NCBI RefSeq assembly: GCF_018388445.1 | Contig: NZ_CP074405.1 | Coordinates: 2,790,001 to 2,854,000 of the forward strand | DNA: 64,000 nucleotides | DNA from: Cellulomonas wangleii | GTDB taxonomy: Bacteria > Actinomycetota > Actinomycetes > Actinomycetales > Cellulomonadaceae | Direction of reading: 5' to 3' | Shown: in pieces, positions 39,554-50,389 of the stretch | Numbering within the stretch: position 1 is the stretch's first letter | Layout of the letters: every line of letters starts with the position of its first letter | Position numbers and translations under genes: made by a program | The notes under the pieces: model-generated | Told to the model about the DNA's origin: nothing | The model's input: only the letters and a program-made list of their open reading frames with translations | The model's database searches: none

Positions 39554-41416
39554 GTGGCGCGACGTACGTTGACGGACGTGCGCTCACTCCCTCTCGCCGA
39601 TCCCGGCACCCCGCCGCTGCGCGGCCCCGCCGCCTACCTCGGGTGGCTGGCCCGGCGCCAGTGGGGCATCCTCCTGGCGGCCGTCACCTGCGGCGTGGTC
39701 CAGTTCGCCTGCCAGGCGTTCCTGCCCTACCTGACCGGCCGGGCGATCGACGACGGCCTGGAGCAGGGCTTCGGCCCCGGCCTGCTGAGCGCCGCCGGCG
39801 CCCTGCTGGCCCTCGGCGTGCTGAGCGCGGCCGCGTCGGCCGTGGGCCACCGGTTCGACGTCGCCAACTGGCTGCGTGCGGCGTTCACGACGTCCCAGCT
39901 CGTCGGGCGGAGCACGGCGCGCACCGGGCACGCCGTGACGGCGGAGCTCCCGACGGGTGAGGTCGTGTCCGCCGTCGCGAACGACGCGCTGCGGGTCGGC
40001 GACCTGTTCGCCGTCACGGCCCGGTTCATCGGCTCGCTCACCGCGTACGCCGCCGTCGCCGTGCTCATGCTGCAGGTCTCCGTCCCGCTGGGCCTGGTCG
40101 TGGTGCTCGGCCTGCCCACGGTCGCCGCGGTCCTGGGCCTGCTGGTCAAGCCGCTGCAGCGTCGCCAGTCCGCGCAGCGCGAGGCCTCCGGGCGCCTGAC
40201 GACCCTCGGCTCCGACACCGTCTCCGGGCTGCGCGTGCTGCGCGGGATCGGCGGCGAGTCGGTGTTCACCGGTCGCTACCGCCGCCAGTCGCAGCTGGTG
40301 CGCGAGCGCGGTGAGCACGTCGCGGTCACGCAGTCGTGGCTGGACGCGCTGCAGGTGCTGCTGCCCGGCATGTTCGTCATCGCGCTGGTGTGGCTGGGCG
40401 CCCACATGGCCCTCGAGGGCACCATCACGCCCGGGCAGCTCGTCACCACGTACGGCTACGCGGCGTTCCTCGGCTGGCCCGTGCAGAACGCCACCGAGTT
40501 CCTGCAGTCCGCGACGCGCGCCGTCGTGGCCGCCCGCAAGGTGCTGACCGTGCTGCGGGTCGTCCCCGCCGCCGGTGCGGCACCCGCGTCCGTCAGCACG
40601 CCCCCGCCGCCGGGCTCGCCGCTCGTGGACGAGGCGAGCGGCGTGACGCTCGAGGCCGGCCGGGTCGTCGCGCTGGTCTGCGCCGACCCGGACGAGTCCG
40701 CGCGCATCGCGACCCGGATGGGACGGTTCGACGACGACGCGGAGGCCGCGACGCCCGTGCGCCTCGGCGGGGTCCCGCTGCGCGACCTGCCGCTGGCCGA
40801 GGTGCGGCGGCGCGTCGTGGTCGCCGAGGCCATGCCGCAGCTGTTCTCCGGCTCGCTGGCCGCCGGCCTGGACGTGCGCGGCGGCGCGCGGCGCGAGGAC
40901 CTGCTCGACGCGATCGCCCTCGCCGACGCCCAGGACGTGCTCGACTCCGTGCCCGACGGGCTGGACGGGGAGCTGCCGGAGAAGGGCCGGTCCCTGTCCG
41001 GCGGTCAGCGCCAGCGCGTCGCGCTCGCCCGCGCGCTGCTCACGCAGGCCGAGATCCTCGTGCTGGTCGAGCCGACCAGCGCGGTCGACGCCCACACCGA
41101 GGCGCGGATCGCCGCCCGGCTGTCCGACGCGCGCCGCGGGCGCACCACGCTCGTCGTCACCGCCAGCCCCCTGGTGCTCGACCACGTGGACGAGGTGCAG
41201 CTGGTCGTCGACGGCGCGCTCGTCGCCCGCGGCACCCACGCCGCGCTGCTCGACGGCGCGGCCGGCCCCGAGGTCGCCGCGACGTACCGCCGCGTGGTGG
41301 GCCGCCGCATGGACGACGACCTGCCCGTCGAGGAGTCGTTCGACCGCACCGACCCCCGCGGCCCGTCGTCGACGGACCGCTCCGCCGTCGACCTGCCCAC
41401 CGGAGGTGCCGCATGA
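39554..41416 (+). CDS. ABC exporter half-transporter with degenerate ATP site
   Basis: The 620-residue protein has a six-helix exporter domain (residues about 30-330) and a nucleotide-binding domain. That domain is partly dead: the Walker A position (about residue 371) reads LVCADPDESARI with no GxxGxGK; Walker B is ILVLVEPTSAVD, with Val for the Asp; and the H-loop His is replaced (VVTASPLV). But the signature LSGGQRQRVALARAL is intact (about 481). Its partner, encoded next, has the opposite pattern, so the two form a heterodimer with one active site. Start: GTG at 39554; GTG at 39578 in the same frame is an alternative. Substrate unknown. Confidence 0.92.
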   Translation: MARRTLTDVRSLPLADPGTPPLRGPAAYLGWLARRQWGILLAAVTCGVVQFACQAFLPYLTGRAIDDGLEQGFGPGLLSAAGALLALGVLSAAASAVGHRFDVANWLRAAFTTSQLVGRSTARTGHAVTAELPTGEVVSAVANDALRVGDLFAVTARFIGSLTAYAAVAVLMLQVSVPLGLVVVLGLPTVAAVLGLLVKPLQRRQSAQREASGRLTTLGSDTVSGLRVLRGIGGESVFTGRYRRQSQLVRERGEHVAVTQSWLDALQVLLPGMFVIALVWLGAHMALEGTITPGQLVTTYGYAAFLGWPVQNATEFLQSATRAVVAARKVLTVLRVVPAAGAAPASVSTPPPPGSPLVDEASGVTLEAGRVVALVCADPDESARIATRMGRFDDDAEAATPVRLGGVPLRDLPLAEVRRRVVVAEAMPQLFSGSLAAGLDVRGGARREDLLDAIALADAQDVLDSVPDGLDGELPEKGRSLSGGQRQRVALARALLTQAEILVLVEPTSAVDAHTEARIAARLSDARRGRTTLVVTASPLVLDHVDEVQLVVDGALVARGTHAALLDGAAGPEVAATYRRVVGRRMDDDLPVEESFDRTDPRGPSSTDRSAVDLPTGGAA

Positions 41417-43149
41417 AGCTGCCCGTCGCCGACGCGGCCACCGTCCGCGCGTACGCGACCGAGCTGCTCGGCCGGCACCGCCGCCGGCTGGGCGGCCTGG
41501 CCGCGCTGCACACGCTCGCCGCCGTCGCCGGCCTGGCCGGGCCCCTGCTGCTCGGGCGTCTCGTCGACGCCGTGACGTCGGGCACCGACGCGCGGTACGT
41601 CAACACGCTCGTCGTGGTCGGGGCGGTCGCCGTCCTCACCCAGACCGGGCTCATCCGGTACGCGCAGCGCGCCTCGATGCTGTTCGGCGAGCAGGTCTTC
41701 GCCGAGCTGCGCGAGGAGTTCCTCGAGACCGTGACGTCGCTGCCGCTGTCGGTGGTCGAGCGCGCCGGCACCGGGGACCTGGTGGCCCGCACCACCAACG
41801 ACGTCAACAAGCTGCAGCACGCCGTGCGGTTCGGGGTGCCGCGGGTGATCGTCGCCGTGGTGACGATCACGCTCACGGTGGTCGCGTGCCTCGTGATCGA
41901 CCCGCTCGTGTCGCTCGCGCTGTTCGTCGGCGTGCCGACGATGGTGATCATGGTGCGCTGGTACCTGCGCCGTGCCACCCCCGCGTACGTCCGGGAGTCG
42001 GCGGCCTACGCCGTGCTCAACGGCACCATCACCGAGACCGTCGAAGGGGCGCGCACCGTCGACGCCCTGGGTCTGGGGGACGCCCGCGAGGAGCGCGTGC
42101 GCGACGACCTGCGGGAGGCCTTCGCGGCCGAGCGGGCGACGCTGCGGCTGCGGACCATCCTGTTCCCCGGCGTGGACCTGGCCTTCGTGCTGGCACCCGT
42201 CGCGGTCCTGGTGTGGGGCGGGTACCTCGCGTCGACCGGTCACGTGACGCTCGGGGCGGTCACCACGATCGTGCTGTACGCCTACCAGGTCACCGGTCCG
42301 GTGTGGGAGCTGATCTTCTGGGTCGACGAGATCCAGGTGGCGGCCACCGCCCTCGCGCGCATCGTGGGCGTGCGGCTGGTCGGGACCGACCGCGAGGCGG
42401 GTGACGCGCGCCCGGCCGACGAGCGCATCGCGACCCGCGGGCTGCGGTACGCGTACCGCGAGGGCCACGACGTGCTGCACGGGATCGACCTGGACCTGGC
42501 GCCCGGTGAGCGGCTCGCGGTCGTGGGCCCGTCGGGCGCGGGCAAGTCGACGCTCGGCCGCATGCTGGCCGGCATCCACCCGCCCACGGCCGGCACCGCG
42601 ACCGTCGGGGGCGTCCCGCTGGTCGACCTGCCGCTCGAGGACCTGCGGGGGCACGTCGCCCTGGTGACGCAGGAGCACCACGTCTTCGTCGGGACCGTCG
42701 CGGAGAACCTGCGGCTGGCCAAGGTCGACGCGGACGACGACGACCTCGAGCGCGCCCTGCGCGCGGTCGACGCGTGGGACTGGGTGCAAGGGCTGCCCGA
42801 GGGGGCGGCCACCGAGGTCGGGTCGGGCGGCACCGCGCTGACCCCGGCGCAGGCGCAGCAGCTCGCGCTCGCGCGCCTCGTGCTGCTCGACCCGCACACG
42901 CTCGTGCTCGACGAGGCGACGTCGCTGCTCGACCCCCGCGCCGCCCGGCACCTGGAACGGTCGCTGTCGGCGGTGCTGGCCGGGCGCACGGTGGTCGCGA
43001 TCGCGCACCGGCTGCACACGGCGCACGACGCCGACCGGGTGGCCGTGGTCGACGCGGGCCGGATCAGCGAGATCGGCCCGCACGACGAGCTGGTCGCGGC
43101 GGGCGGCGAGTACGCCGCGCTGTGGAGGTCGTGGCAGCACGAGGGCTGA
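41413..43149 (+). CDS. ABC exporter half-transporter with degenerate signature motif
   Basis: The 578-residue partner has a six-helix exporter domain (about residues 30-300) and a nucleotide-binding domain with intact Walker A VVGPSGAGKSTLGRML (about 371), Q-loop VTQEHHVF, Walker B LVLDEATSLLD (about 496) and H-loop AIAHRLHTAHD. The signature is degenerate: TALTPAQAQQLALARL replaces LSGGQ. Combined with the neighbouring half, it supplies the catalytic Walker motifs to that half's intact LSGGQ. ATG at 41413 overlaps the upstream stop (ATGA). The rest of the operon gives no substrate clue. Confidence 0.94.
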   Translation: MKLPVADAATVRAYATELLGRHRRRLGGLAALHTLAAVAGLAGPLLLGRLVDAVTSGTDARYVNTLVVVGAVAVLTQTGLIRYAQRASMLFGEQVFAELREEFLETVTSLPLSVVERAGTGDLVARTTNDVNKLQHAVRFGVPRVIVAVVTITLTVVACLVIDPLVSLALFVGVPTMVIMVRWYLRRATPAYVRESAAYAVLNGTITETVEGARTVDALGLGDAREERVRDDLREAFAAERATLRLRTILFPGVDLAFVLAPVAVLVWGGYLASTGHVTLGAVTTIVLYAYQVTGPVWELIFWVDEIQVAATALARIVGVRLVGTDREAGDARPADERIATRGLRYAYREGHDVLHGIDLDLAPGERLAVVGPSGAGKSTLGRMLAGIHPPTAGTATVGGVPLVDLPLEDLRGHVALVTQEHHVFVGTVAENLRLAKVDADDDDLERALRAVDAWDWVQGLPEGAATEVGSGGTALTPAQAQQLALARLVLLDPHTLVLDEATSLLDPRAARHLERSLSAVLAGRTVVAIAHRLHTAHDADRVAVVDAGRISEIGPHDELVAAGGEYAALWRSWQHEG

Positions 43150-43155
43150 GGGCGC

Positions 43156-43179
43156 CCGGGGTCCGCGCGCGGGCCCCGG
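43156..43179 (+). terminator. terminator of the ABC exporter operon
   Basis: CCGGGGTCC and GGGCCCCGG form a 9-bp stem with one G-T pair around the loop GCGCGC, seven bases after the stop codon. Confidence 0.7.
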
Positions 43180-43196
43180 CGTCCGGCTCCTCGCTC

Positions 43197-43222
43197 AGGG
43201 GCAGGGATCAGGGGCAGGGATC
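43197..43222. repeat. 13-bp direct repeat, two copies
   Basis: AGGGGCAGGGATC occurs twice in tandem (43197-43209 and 43210-43222) and runs into the stop codon of the SURF1 gene. It probably arose by slippage. Confidence 0.8.
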
Positions 43223-44084
43223 AGGCGCCGGGTCGCGCCTCGACCGGCGCCTGCGCGGTCCGCCGGTCGTCGTCCTGACGCCCGCCGTCGTCGGGCGGAC
43301 CGGCGGCGGGTGCCGCGCCCGGCAGCGGTGGGCGCCCCGCGGCCTCGTCACGCACCATCCGCCACCACAGCCCCGCGGCGAACAGCCCGAAGATCCACCA
43401 CTGCGCCGCGTAGGCGAGGTTCTGCACGTTGAGCCCGGCGCCCGCGCGCGTCGGCGGCGCCAGGCCCTCGAGCCCCTCGGCCGTGGCCGGGTCGGTGGGG
43501 TCGCTGGTCTGGACCACCAGGTAGCCCGTGTAGACCGGTCCGCCCCAGGCGGCGAGGAGCTGGGCCGCGCTGATCGCGTCGGTGCGCCCGTCGACGATCG
43601 GCGCGCCGGCCTCCTCCGCGTACTGCAGCCACCCGACGACCTCGACGTCGCCGGCGGGCGCGGGGGCGACGTCGGGCGTCGCCGACCAGCCCCGGACGAC
43701 CGGCAGCACGGCGGTCCCGTCGTCCGTCGGCACCCGCAGCGGCGTGAGCACCAGGTACCCGTCGGTGCGCCCGGCGTGCGCGCGGCCGGTGACCAGGAGG
43801 GTGTCGTCGTCGTCGTAGGTGCCCGTCACGACCACCTTGTGGGCCACGAGGTCGGCGCTGAACGTGTCGCCCGGAGCCAGCAGGTCGGCCAGCGGCTCCG
43901 GGTCGGCGGTGACGATCCGCTCGGCCTCCCGCGCCGCGGACGCCGCGCCGCGGACCTCGGCACGCTCGAGCTGCCACACGCCGAGCCGCGCGCACACGGC
44001 GGCGGCGGCCAGCAGCACCACCAGCAGCACCAGCATCCGGGGCCGGACCGCGGCGCGCCACACGGAGGTCGGGGTGTCGGCCAC
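43221..44084 (-). CDS. SURF1-family cytochrome oxidase assembly protein
   Basis: The 287-residue protein has the SURF1 layout: an N-terminal helix (MLVLLVVLLAAAAVCARLGVWQLERA) ending in the family's 'GxWQxxR'-like LGVWQLERAEVR, a central extracytoplasmic domain (VVVTGTYDDDDTLLVTGRAH, YLVLTPLRV, VLPVVRGW), and a C-terminal helix preceded by NVQNLAYAAQWWIFGLFAAG (the 'H/N.xYaxxWf' signature). SURF1 helps insert haem into cytochrome c oxidase. A 55-residue polar tail follows. GTG at 44084 with GAAGG upstream. It is divergent from the phosphoketolase gene. Confidence 0.9.
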   Translation of the reverse strand: MADTPTSVWRAAVRPRMLVLLVVLLAAAAVCARLGVWQLERAEVRGAASAAREAERIVTADPEPLADLLAPGDTFSADLVAHKVVVTGTYDDDDTLLVTGRAHAGRTDGYLVLTPLRVPTDDGTAVLPVVRGWSATPDVAPAPAGDVEVVGWLQYAEEAGAPIVDGRTDAISAAQLLAAWGGPVYTGYLVVQTSDPTDPATAEGLEGLAPPTRAGAGLNVQNLAYAAQWWIFGLFAAGLWWRMVRDEAAGRPPLPGAAPAAGPPDDGGRQDDDRRTAQAPVEARPGA

Positions 44085-44308
44085 GCCTTCACGGTACCCG
44101 GGCCGACGCGCGGTCCCGTGCGATGCACCCCACCGGGCGGCGGTCCGTGGCGGACGTCACCCGATGCTTCTGCGGCACGGGCGCATCTGCGCTTGTATGG
44201 CTGTGATCAGGAGTACGGGCGCTGGTGGGCCGGACGTCCCAGGTCCCGCCCGGGCCTCACGGAATGCTGGGCTCCGCCCGGCCACTGGTACTTCCCTCGG
44301 GAGGGGAC

Positions 44309-46864
44309 ATGACATCCACCGCCGCGGACCCGCAGTCCGTCGTCAAGGCAGGTCCGATCGCGTCGGGGAAGTTCGCCGCGACGGAGGCCCGCACGTCGTG
44401 GCGGGCCGGCTCCGGACAGCTCGACGACGCGACGCTGGAACGCATCGAGAAGTGGTGGCGTGCCGCCAACTACCTGTCGGTGGGCCAGATCTACCTGCTG
44501 GACAACCCGCTGCTGCGCCGCCCGCTCAGCCGTGACGACGTCAAGCCGCGGCTGCTCGGGCACTGGGGCACCACGCCGGGCCTGAACTTCCTGTACGCGC
44601 ACCTCAACCGCGCCGTCGCGGAGCGCGAGCAGTCGACGATCTACATCACCGGCCCGGGCCACGGCGGCCCCGGCCTGGTGGCCAGCGCCTACCTGGACGG
44701 CACGTACTCGGAGGTCTACTCCGACATCACGCACGACGAGGAGGGCCTGCGCCGGCTGTTCCGGCAGTTCTCCTTCCCCGGCGGCATCCCCTCGCACGTG
44801 GCACCCGAGACGCCGGGCTCCATCCACGAGGGCGGCGAGCTCGGCTACGCGCTGAGCCACGCGTACGGCGCCGCGTTCGACAACCCGCACCTGCTGGTCG
44901 CCGCGGTCGTCGGCGACGGCGAGGCCGAGACGGGGCCGCTGGCCACCAGCTGGCACTCCAACAAGTTCGTCAACCCGCAGCAGGACGGCATCGTCCTGCC
45001 GATCCTGCACCTCAACGGCTACAAGATCGCCAACCCGACGGTCCTCGCGCGCATCAGCGACGAGGAGCTGCACGACCTCATGGTCGGGTACGGGCACAAG
45101 CCGCACGTCTTCGTGGCCGGCTTCGACGACGAGGACGTCCTGGAGGTCCACCGCCGGTTCGCCGTCCTGCTCGACGAGGTGCTCGACGAGATCGCCGAGA
45201 TCAAGGCGCGGGCGGCGCGGGGCGACCTCACCCGCCCGCTGTACCCGATGATCGTCTTCCGCACCCCCAAGGGGTGGACGGGCCCGGCGGAGATCGACGG
45301 CAAGAAGACCACCGGCTCATGGCGGGCGCACCAGGTGCCGCTGGCCAACGCCCGCGACACCCCCGAGCACCTCGCGGTCCTCGAGGCGTGGCTGCGCTCG
45401 TACCGCCCGGACGAGCTGTTCGACGAGCAGGGGGCCGTCGACGAGGACGTCACGGCCCTGGCGCCGGAGGGCGACCTGCGGATGAGCGCCAACCCGCACA
45501 CCAACGGCGGCCTGCTGCTGCGCGACCTGCGGATGCCGGACTTCCGGCAGTTCGCGCAGGACGTGCCCGCCCCGGGCGCGACGTTCGCGGAGGCACCGCG
45601 GGTGCTGGGCCAGTTCCTCACCGAGGTGATCCGCCGCAACCCCGAGAACTTCCGGATCTTCGGTCCCGACGAGACCGCGTCCAACCGGCTGCAGGCGGTG
45701 TACGAGGCCACGGACAAGCAGTGGAACGCGGAGTTCTACGGGCCCGACGTCGACGAGCACATGGCCCGTGCCGGACGCGTCATGGAGATGCTCTCGGAGC
45801 ACCAGTGCCAGGGCTGGCTCGAGGGCTACCTGCTCACCGGGCGGCACGGCCTGTTCACGTCGTACGAGGCGTTCATCCACATCGTCGACTCGATGTTCAA
45901 CCAGCACGCGAAGTGGCTCAAGGTCACCAACGACATCCCGTGGCGACGCCCGATCGCGAGCCTGAACTACCTGCTGTCGAGCCACGTGTGGCGGCAGGAC
46001 CACAACGGCTTCAGCCACCAGGACCCCGGGTTCATCGACCACGTGGTGAACAAGAAGGCCGAGGTCGTGCGGGTCTACCTGCCGCCGGACGCCAACACGC
46101 TGCTGAGCACGTACGACCACTGCCTGCGCAGCAAGCAGTACGTGAACGTCGTCGTGTCCGGCAAGCAGCCCGCGCCGAACTTCCTCACGATGGACCAGGC
46201 GGTCGCGCACTGCACCCGCGGGCTGGGCATCTGGGAGTGGGCAGGCTCCGAGGCCCCCGACGAGGAGCCCGACGTGGTCCTGGGGTGCGCGGGCGACGTC
46301 CCGACGCTCGAGGTGCTGGCCGCCGCCGACATCCTGCGCCGCGAGATCCCGCAGCTGAAGGTGCGGGTCGTCAACGTCGTGGACCTCATGCGGCTGCAGG
46401 ACGCCCGCGAGCACCCGCACGGGATGACCGACGCCGAGTTCGACACGATCTTCACGCACGACCGGCCGATCGTGTTCGCGTACCACGGGTACCCGTGGCT
46501 GATCCACCGCCTCACCTACCGTCGCAACGGGCACAACAACTTGCACGTGCGCGGGTACAAGGAGGAGGGCACCACCACGACGCCGTTCGACATGGTGATG
46601 CTCAACGACCTGGACAGGTACCACCTGGTGATCGACGTCATCGACCACGTGCACTGGCTGCGGGCGTCCAAGGCGGGCCTGCGTCAGCGTATGGTCGACG
46701 CGCGGATCCGCGCCCGGCAGTACACCCGTGAGCACGGCGAGGACATCCCCGAGGTGCGGGACTGGGTGTGGCCGGACGTCGGCGAGACCGCGACGGAGGA
46801 GGGTGGGCCGCAGCCCACCCGCGGCCCCGCCGCCGCCGCCGACACCGGCGGGGACAACGAGTAG
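44309..46864 (+). CDS. xfp: xylulose-5-phosphate/fructose-6-phosphate phosphoketolase
   Basis: The enzyme uses thiamine diphosphate and phosphate to cleave xylulose 5-P or fructose 6-P to acetyl phosphate plus glyceraldehyde 3-P or erythrose 4-P. The 851-residue length is normal for the longer phosphoketolases. Motifs are [64 protein letters not shown], the ThDP motif [20 protein letters not shown], and the C-terminal [40 protein letters not shown] region. ATG at 44309 has GGAGGGGAC directly upstream. It feeds acetyl phosphate to the Pta-AckA pair downstream. A perfect hairpin stands between it and pta. Confidence 0.97.
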   Translation: MTSTAADPQSVVKAGPIASGKFAATEARTSWRAGSGQLDDATLERIEKWWRAANYLSVGQIYLLDNPLLRRPLSRDDVKPRLLGHWGTTPGLNFLYAHLNRAVAEREQSTIYITGPGHGGPGLVASAYLDGTYSEVYSDITHDEEGLRRLFRQFSFPGGIPSHVAPETPGSIHEGGELGYALSHAYGAAFDNPHLLVAAVVGDGEAETGPLATSWHSNKFVNPQQDGIVLPILHLNGYKIANPTVLARISDEELHDLMVGYGHKPHVFVAGFDDEDVLEVHRRFAVLLDEVLDEIAEIKARAARGDLTRPLYPMIVFRTPKGWTGPAEIDGKKTTGSWRAHQVPLANARDTPEHLAVLEAWLRSYRPDELFDEQGAVDEDVTALAPEGDLRMSANPHTNGGLLLRDLRMPDFRQFAQDVPAPGATFAEAPRVLGQFLTEVIRRNPENFRIFGPDETASNRLQAVYEATDKQWNAEFYGPDVDEHMARAGRVMEMLSEHQCQGWLEGYLLTGRHGLFTSYEAFIHIVDSMFNQHAKWLKVTNDIPWRRPIASLNYLLSSHVWRQDHNGFSHQDPGFIDHVVNKKAEVVRVYLPPDANTLLSTYDHCLRSKQYVNVVVSGKQPAPNFLTMDQAVAHCTRGLGIWEWAGSEAPDEEPDVVLGCAGDVPTLEVLAAADILRREIPQLKVRVVNVVDLMRLQDAREHPHGMTDAEFDTIFTHDRPIVFAYHGYPWLIHRLTYRRNGHNNLHVRGYKEEGTTTTPFDMVMLNDLDRYHLVIDVIDHVHWLRASKAGLRQRMVDARIRARQYTREHGEDIPEVRDWVWPDVGETATEEGGPQPTRGPAAAADTGGDNE

Positions 46865-46877
46865 CCCCACCGTCAGT

Positions 46878-46911
46878 GGTCGCGTCCGGGCACACCCGCC
46901 CGGACGCGACC
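46878..46911 (+). terminator. perfect hairpin between xfp and pta
   Basis: GGTCGCGTCCGGGC and GCCCGGACGCGACC are perfect 14-bp arms around ACACCC, 14 bases after the xfp stop and 47 bases before pta. It should end most xfp transcripts, leaving pta-ackA to read-through or to a promoter in the short space behind it. Confidence 0.88.
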
Positions 46912-46957
46912 GGACGACAGACAGCCCCTACCGGGGCGACGAGGAGTGAGCAGCACA

Positions 46958-49074
46958 GTGGCCCGGACGATCTACGTCATGTCGGCCGAGGGGGACACGG
47001 GCAAGTCCGTCGTCGCCCTCGGTCTCGTCGACCTGCTGACCCGCACCGTGCAGCGGGTCGGCGTGTTCCGCCCCGTCGCACGGTCGACGGAGGAGCGGGA
47101 CTACGTGCTCGAGCTGCTGCTCGAGCACGACGGTGTCGACATCGCCTACGACGAGGCGGTGGGGGCCACGTACGACGAGGTCATCGCCGACCCCGAGGCG
47201 GCCCTCTCACGCATCGTGTCCCGCTTCCACGACGTCGAGCGCCGGTGCGACGCCGTCGTGGTGGTCGGTACGGACTACACCGACGTGGCCGGCCCCACCG
47301 AGCTCGCGTACAACGCCCGCATCGCCGCGAACCTCGGCGCCCCGGTCGTGCTCGTCGTCAACGGCGCCCACCGCTCCCCCGAGGACGTGCACCACGCCGT
47401 CGACGTCGCGGCCACGGCCATCGCGGCGGACCACGCGCAGGTCGTGTCCGTCATCGCCAACCGCTGCGCGCCGGGCTCGCTGGACCGCATCCGTGAGGTG
47501 CTCGACGGCGCCGTGCCCGTGTGGGCGCTGCCGGACTCCCCGCTGCTCTACGCGCCCACGCTGCGCCAGCTCATGGACGCCGTCGGCGGCACCCTGACCG
47601 GGGGCGACGAGGAGCTGCTGGGCCGCGAGGTGCTCGACGTCCTGGTCGGCGCCATGTCGATCGAGAACCTGCTGGACCGGCTGCAGGACGGCGCCGTCGT
47701 CATCACCCCCGGCGACCGCGCGGACGTCCTGCTCGGCCTGCTCATGGCCCACCAGGCGGACGGCTTCCCGTCGCTCGCCGGTCTCATCCTCAACGGCGGC
47801 GTGAACCCTGCCCCGACGATCCAGCGCCTGGTGGAGGGTCTCGGCTCGCGCCTGCCGCTCATCACCACGTCGCTGGGGACGTTCCGCTCCGCCAGCGCGG
47901 CCGGCTCGACCCGCGGGCGCCTCACCCACGACGCGCAGCGCAAGGTCGACACGGCCCTCGCGCTGTTCGAGCAGCACGTCGACGGCGAGGCCCTGCTCGC
48001 AGCGCTGGACGTGTCGCGGCCCGAGGTCGTGACCCCGCTGATGTTCGAGTACGCGCTGCTGGACCGCGCCCGCAGCGACCGCAAGCGCATCGTCCTGCCC
48101 GAGGGCAACGACGACCGCATCCTGCGGGCGGCCTCCACGCTGCTGCAGCGCCAGGTCGCGGACCTGACGATCCTCGGTGACGAGGCCACGATCCGGACCC
48201 GGGCGAACGAGCTGGGCCTGGACCTGGACGGCGCGCAGGTCATCGACCCGAAGAACGGCGAGACCCTCGAGCGCTTCGCGGAGGTCTACACCGAGCTGCG
48301 CAAGCACAAGGGCATGACCGTCGAGCGCGCCCGCGAGATCGTGTCGTCGGTGTCGTACTTCGGCACGCTCATGGTGGAGCTCGGGCTGGCCGACGGCATG
48401 GTGTCCGGCGCCGTGCACACCACCGCGCACACCATCAAGCCGTCGTTCGAGATCATCAAGACGACGCCCGGCGTCGGCAGCGTCTCGTCCTGCTTCCTCA
48501 TGTGCCTCGAGGACCGGGTGCTGGTCTACGCGGACTGCGCGGTCATCCCGGACCCGACGGCGGAGCAGCTCGCGGACATCGCGATCTCCTCGGCGGAGAC
48601 CGCCACGCAGTTCGGCATCGAGCCGCGCATCGCCATGCTGTCGTACTCGACCGGCGAGTCCGGCTCGGGTGCCGACGTCGAGAAGGTGCGCGAGGCGACG
48701 CGGCTGGTCCGCGAGCGCCGCCCGGACCTGTCGGTCGAGGGCCCGATCCAGTACGACGCCGCCGTCGACGCCTCCGTCGCCCAGACGAAGATGCCCGACT
48801 CGGCCGTCGCCGGGCGGGCCACGGTGTTCGTCTTCCCGGACCTCAACACGGGCAACAACACCTACAAGGCGGTGCAGCGCTCCGCCGGCGCCGTGGCCAT
48901 CGGCCCCGTGCTGCAGGGGCTGCGCAAGCCGGTCAACGACCTGTCGCGCGGCGCGCTCGTGCAGGACATCGTCAACACCGTCGCGATCACCGCGATCCAG
49001 GCGCAGGCACTGGCCCAGGCCGCCGCCTCGGCCGGCGAGGCCGGCGCCGTCACCACCCCGGAGGGATCCGCCCG

Positions 49075-49078
<4 letters not shown>
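46958..49078 (+). CDS. pta: phosphate acetyltransferase (long form)
   Basis: Pta interconverts acetyl phosphate and acetyl-CoA. The protein, about 706 residues, is of the long type: an N-terminal P-loop domain related to BioD (YVMSAEGDTGKSVVALGLVDLL), a central DRTGG-type regulatory domain (VLVGAMSIENLLDRLQDGAVV, GDRADVLLGLLMAHQ) and the C-terminal catalytic domain from about residue 365 (RKRIVLPEGNDDRILRAA, VSYFGTLMVELGLADGMVSGAVHTTAHTI..., FVFPDLNTGNNTYKAVQRSAGA, GPVLQGLRKPVNDLSRG). GTG at 46958 has GAGGAG upstream; GTG at 46946 is in frame too. The stop overlaps ackA by 4 bases. Confidence 0.96.
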
Positions 49079-50295
<1,217 letters not shown>

Positions 50296-50322
50296 GCGCC
50301 GGCCCCCCGTCCCGCAGGACAC

Positions 50323-50360
50323 CGAGAGGTCGGTCCGGCCCGTGCCGGACCGGCCTCTCG
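50323..50360. terminator. bidirectional terminator between ackA and the convergent dehydrogenase gene
   Basis: CGAGAGGTCGGTCCGGC and GCCGGACCGGCCTCTCG form a 17-bp stem with one G-T pair around CCGT, 28 bases after ackA and 30 bases from the end of the convergent gene. Confidence 0.9.
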
Positions 50361-50389
50361 TGCGTCAGGGGGTGCGGTGCGCGCCCGGT

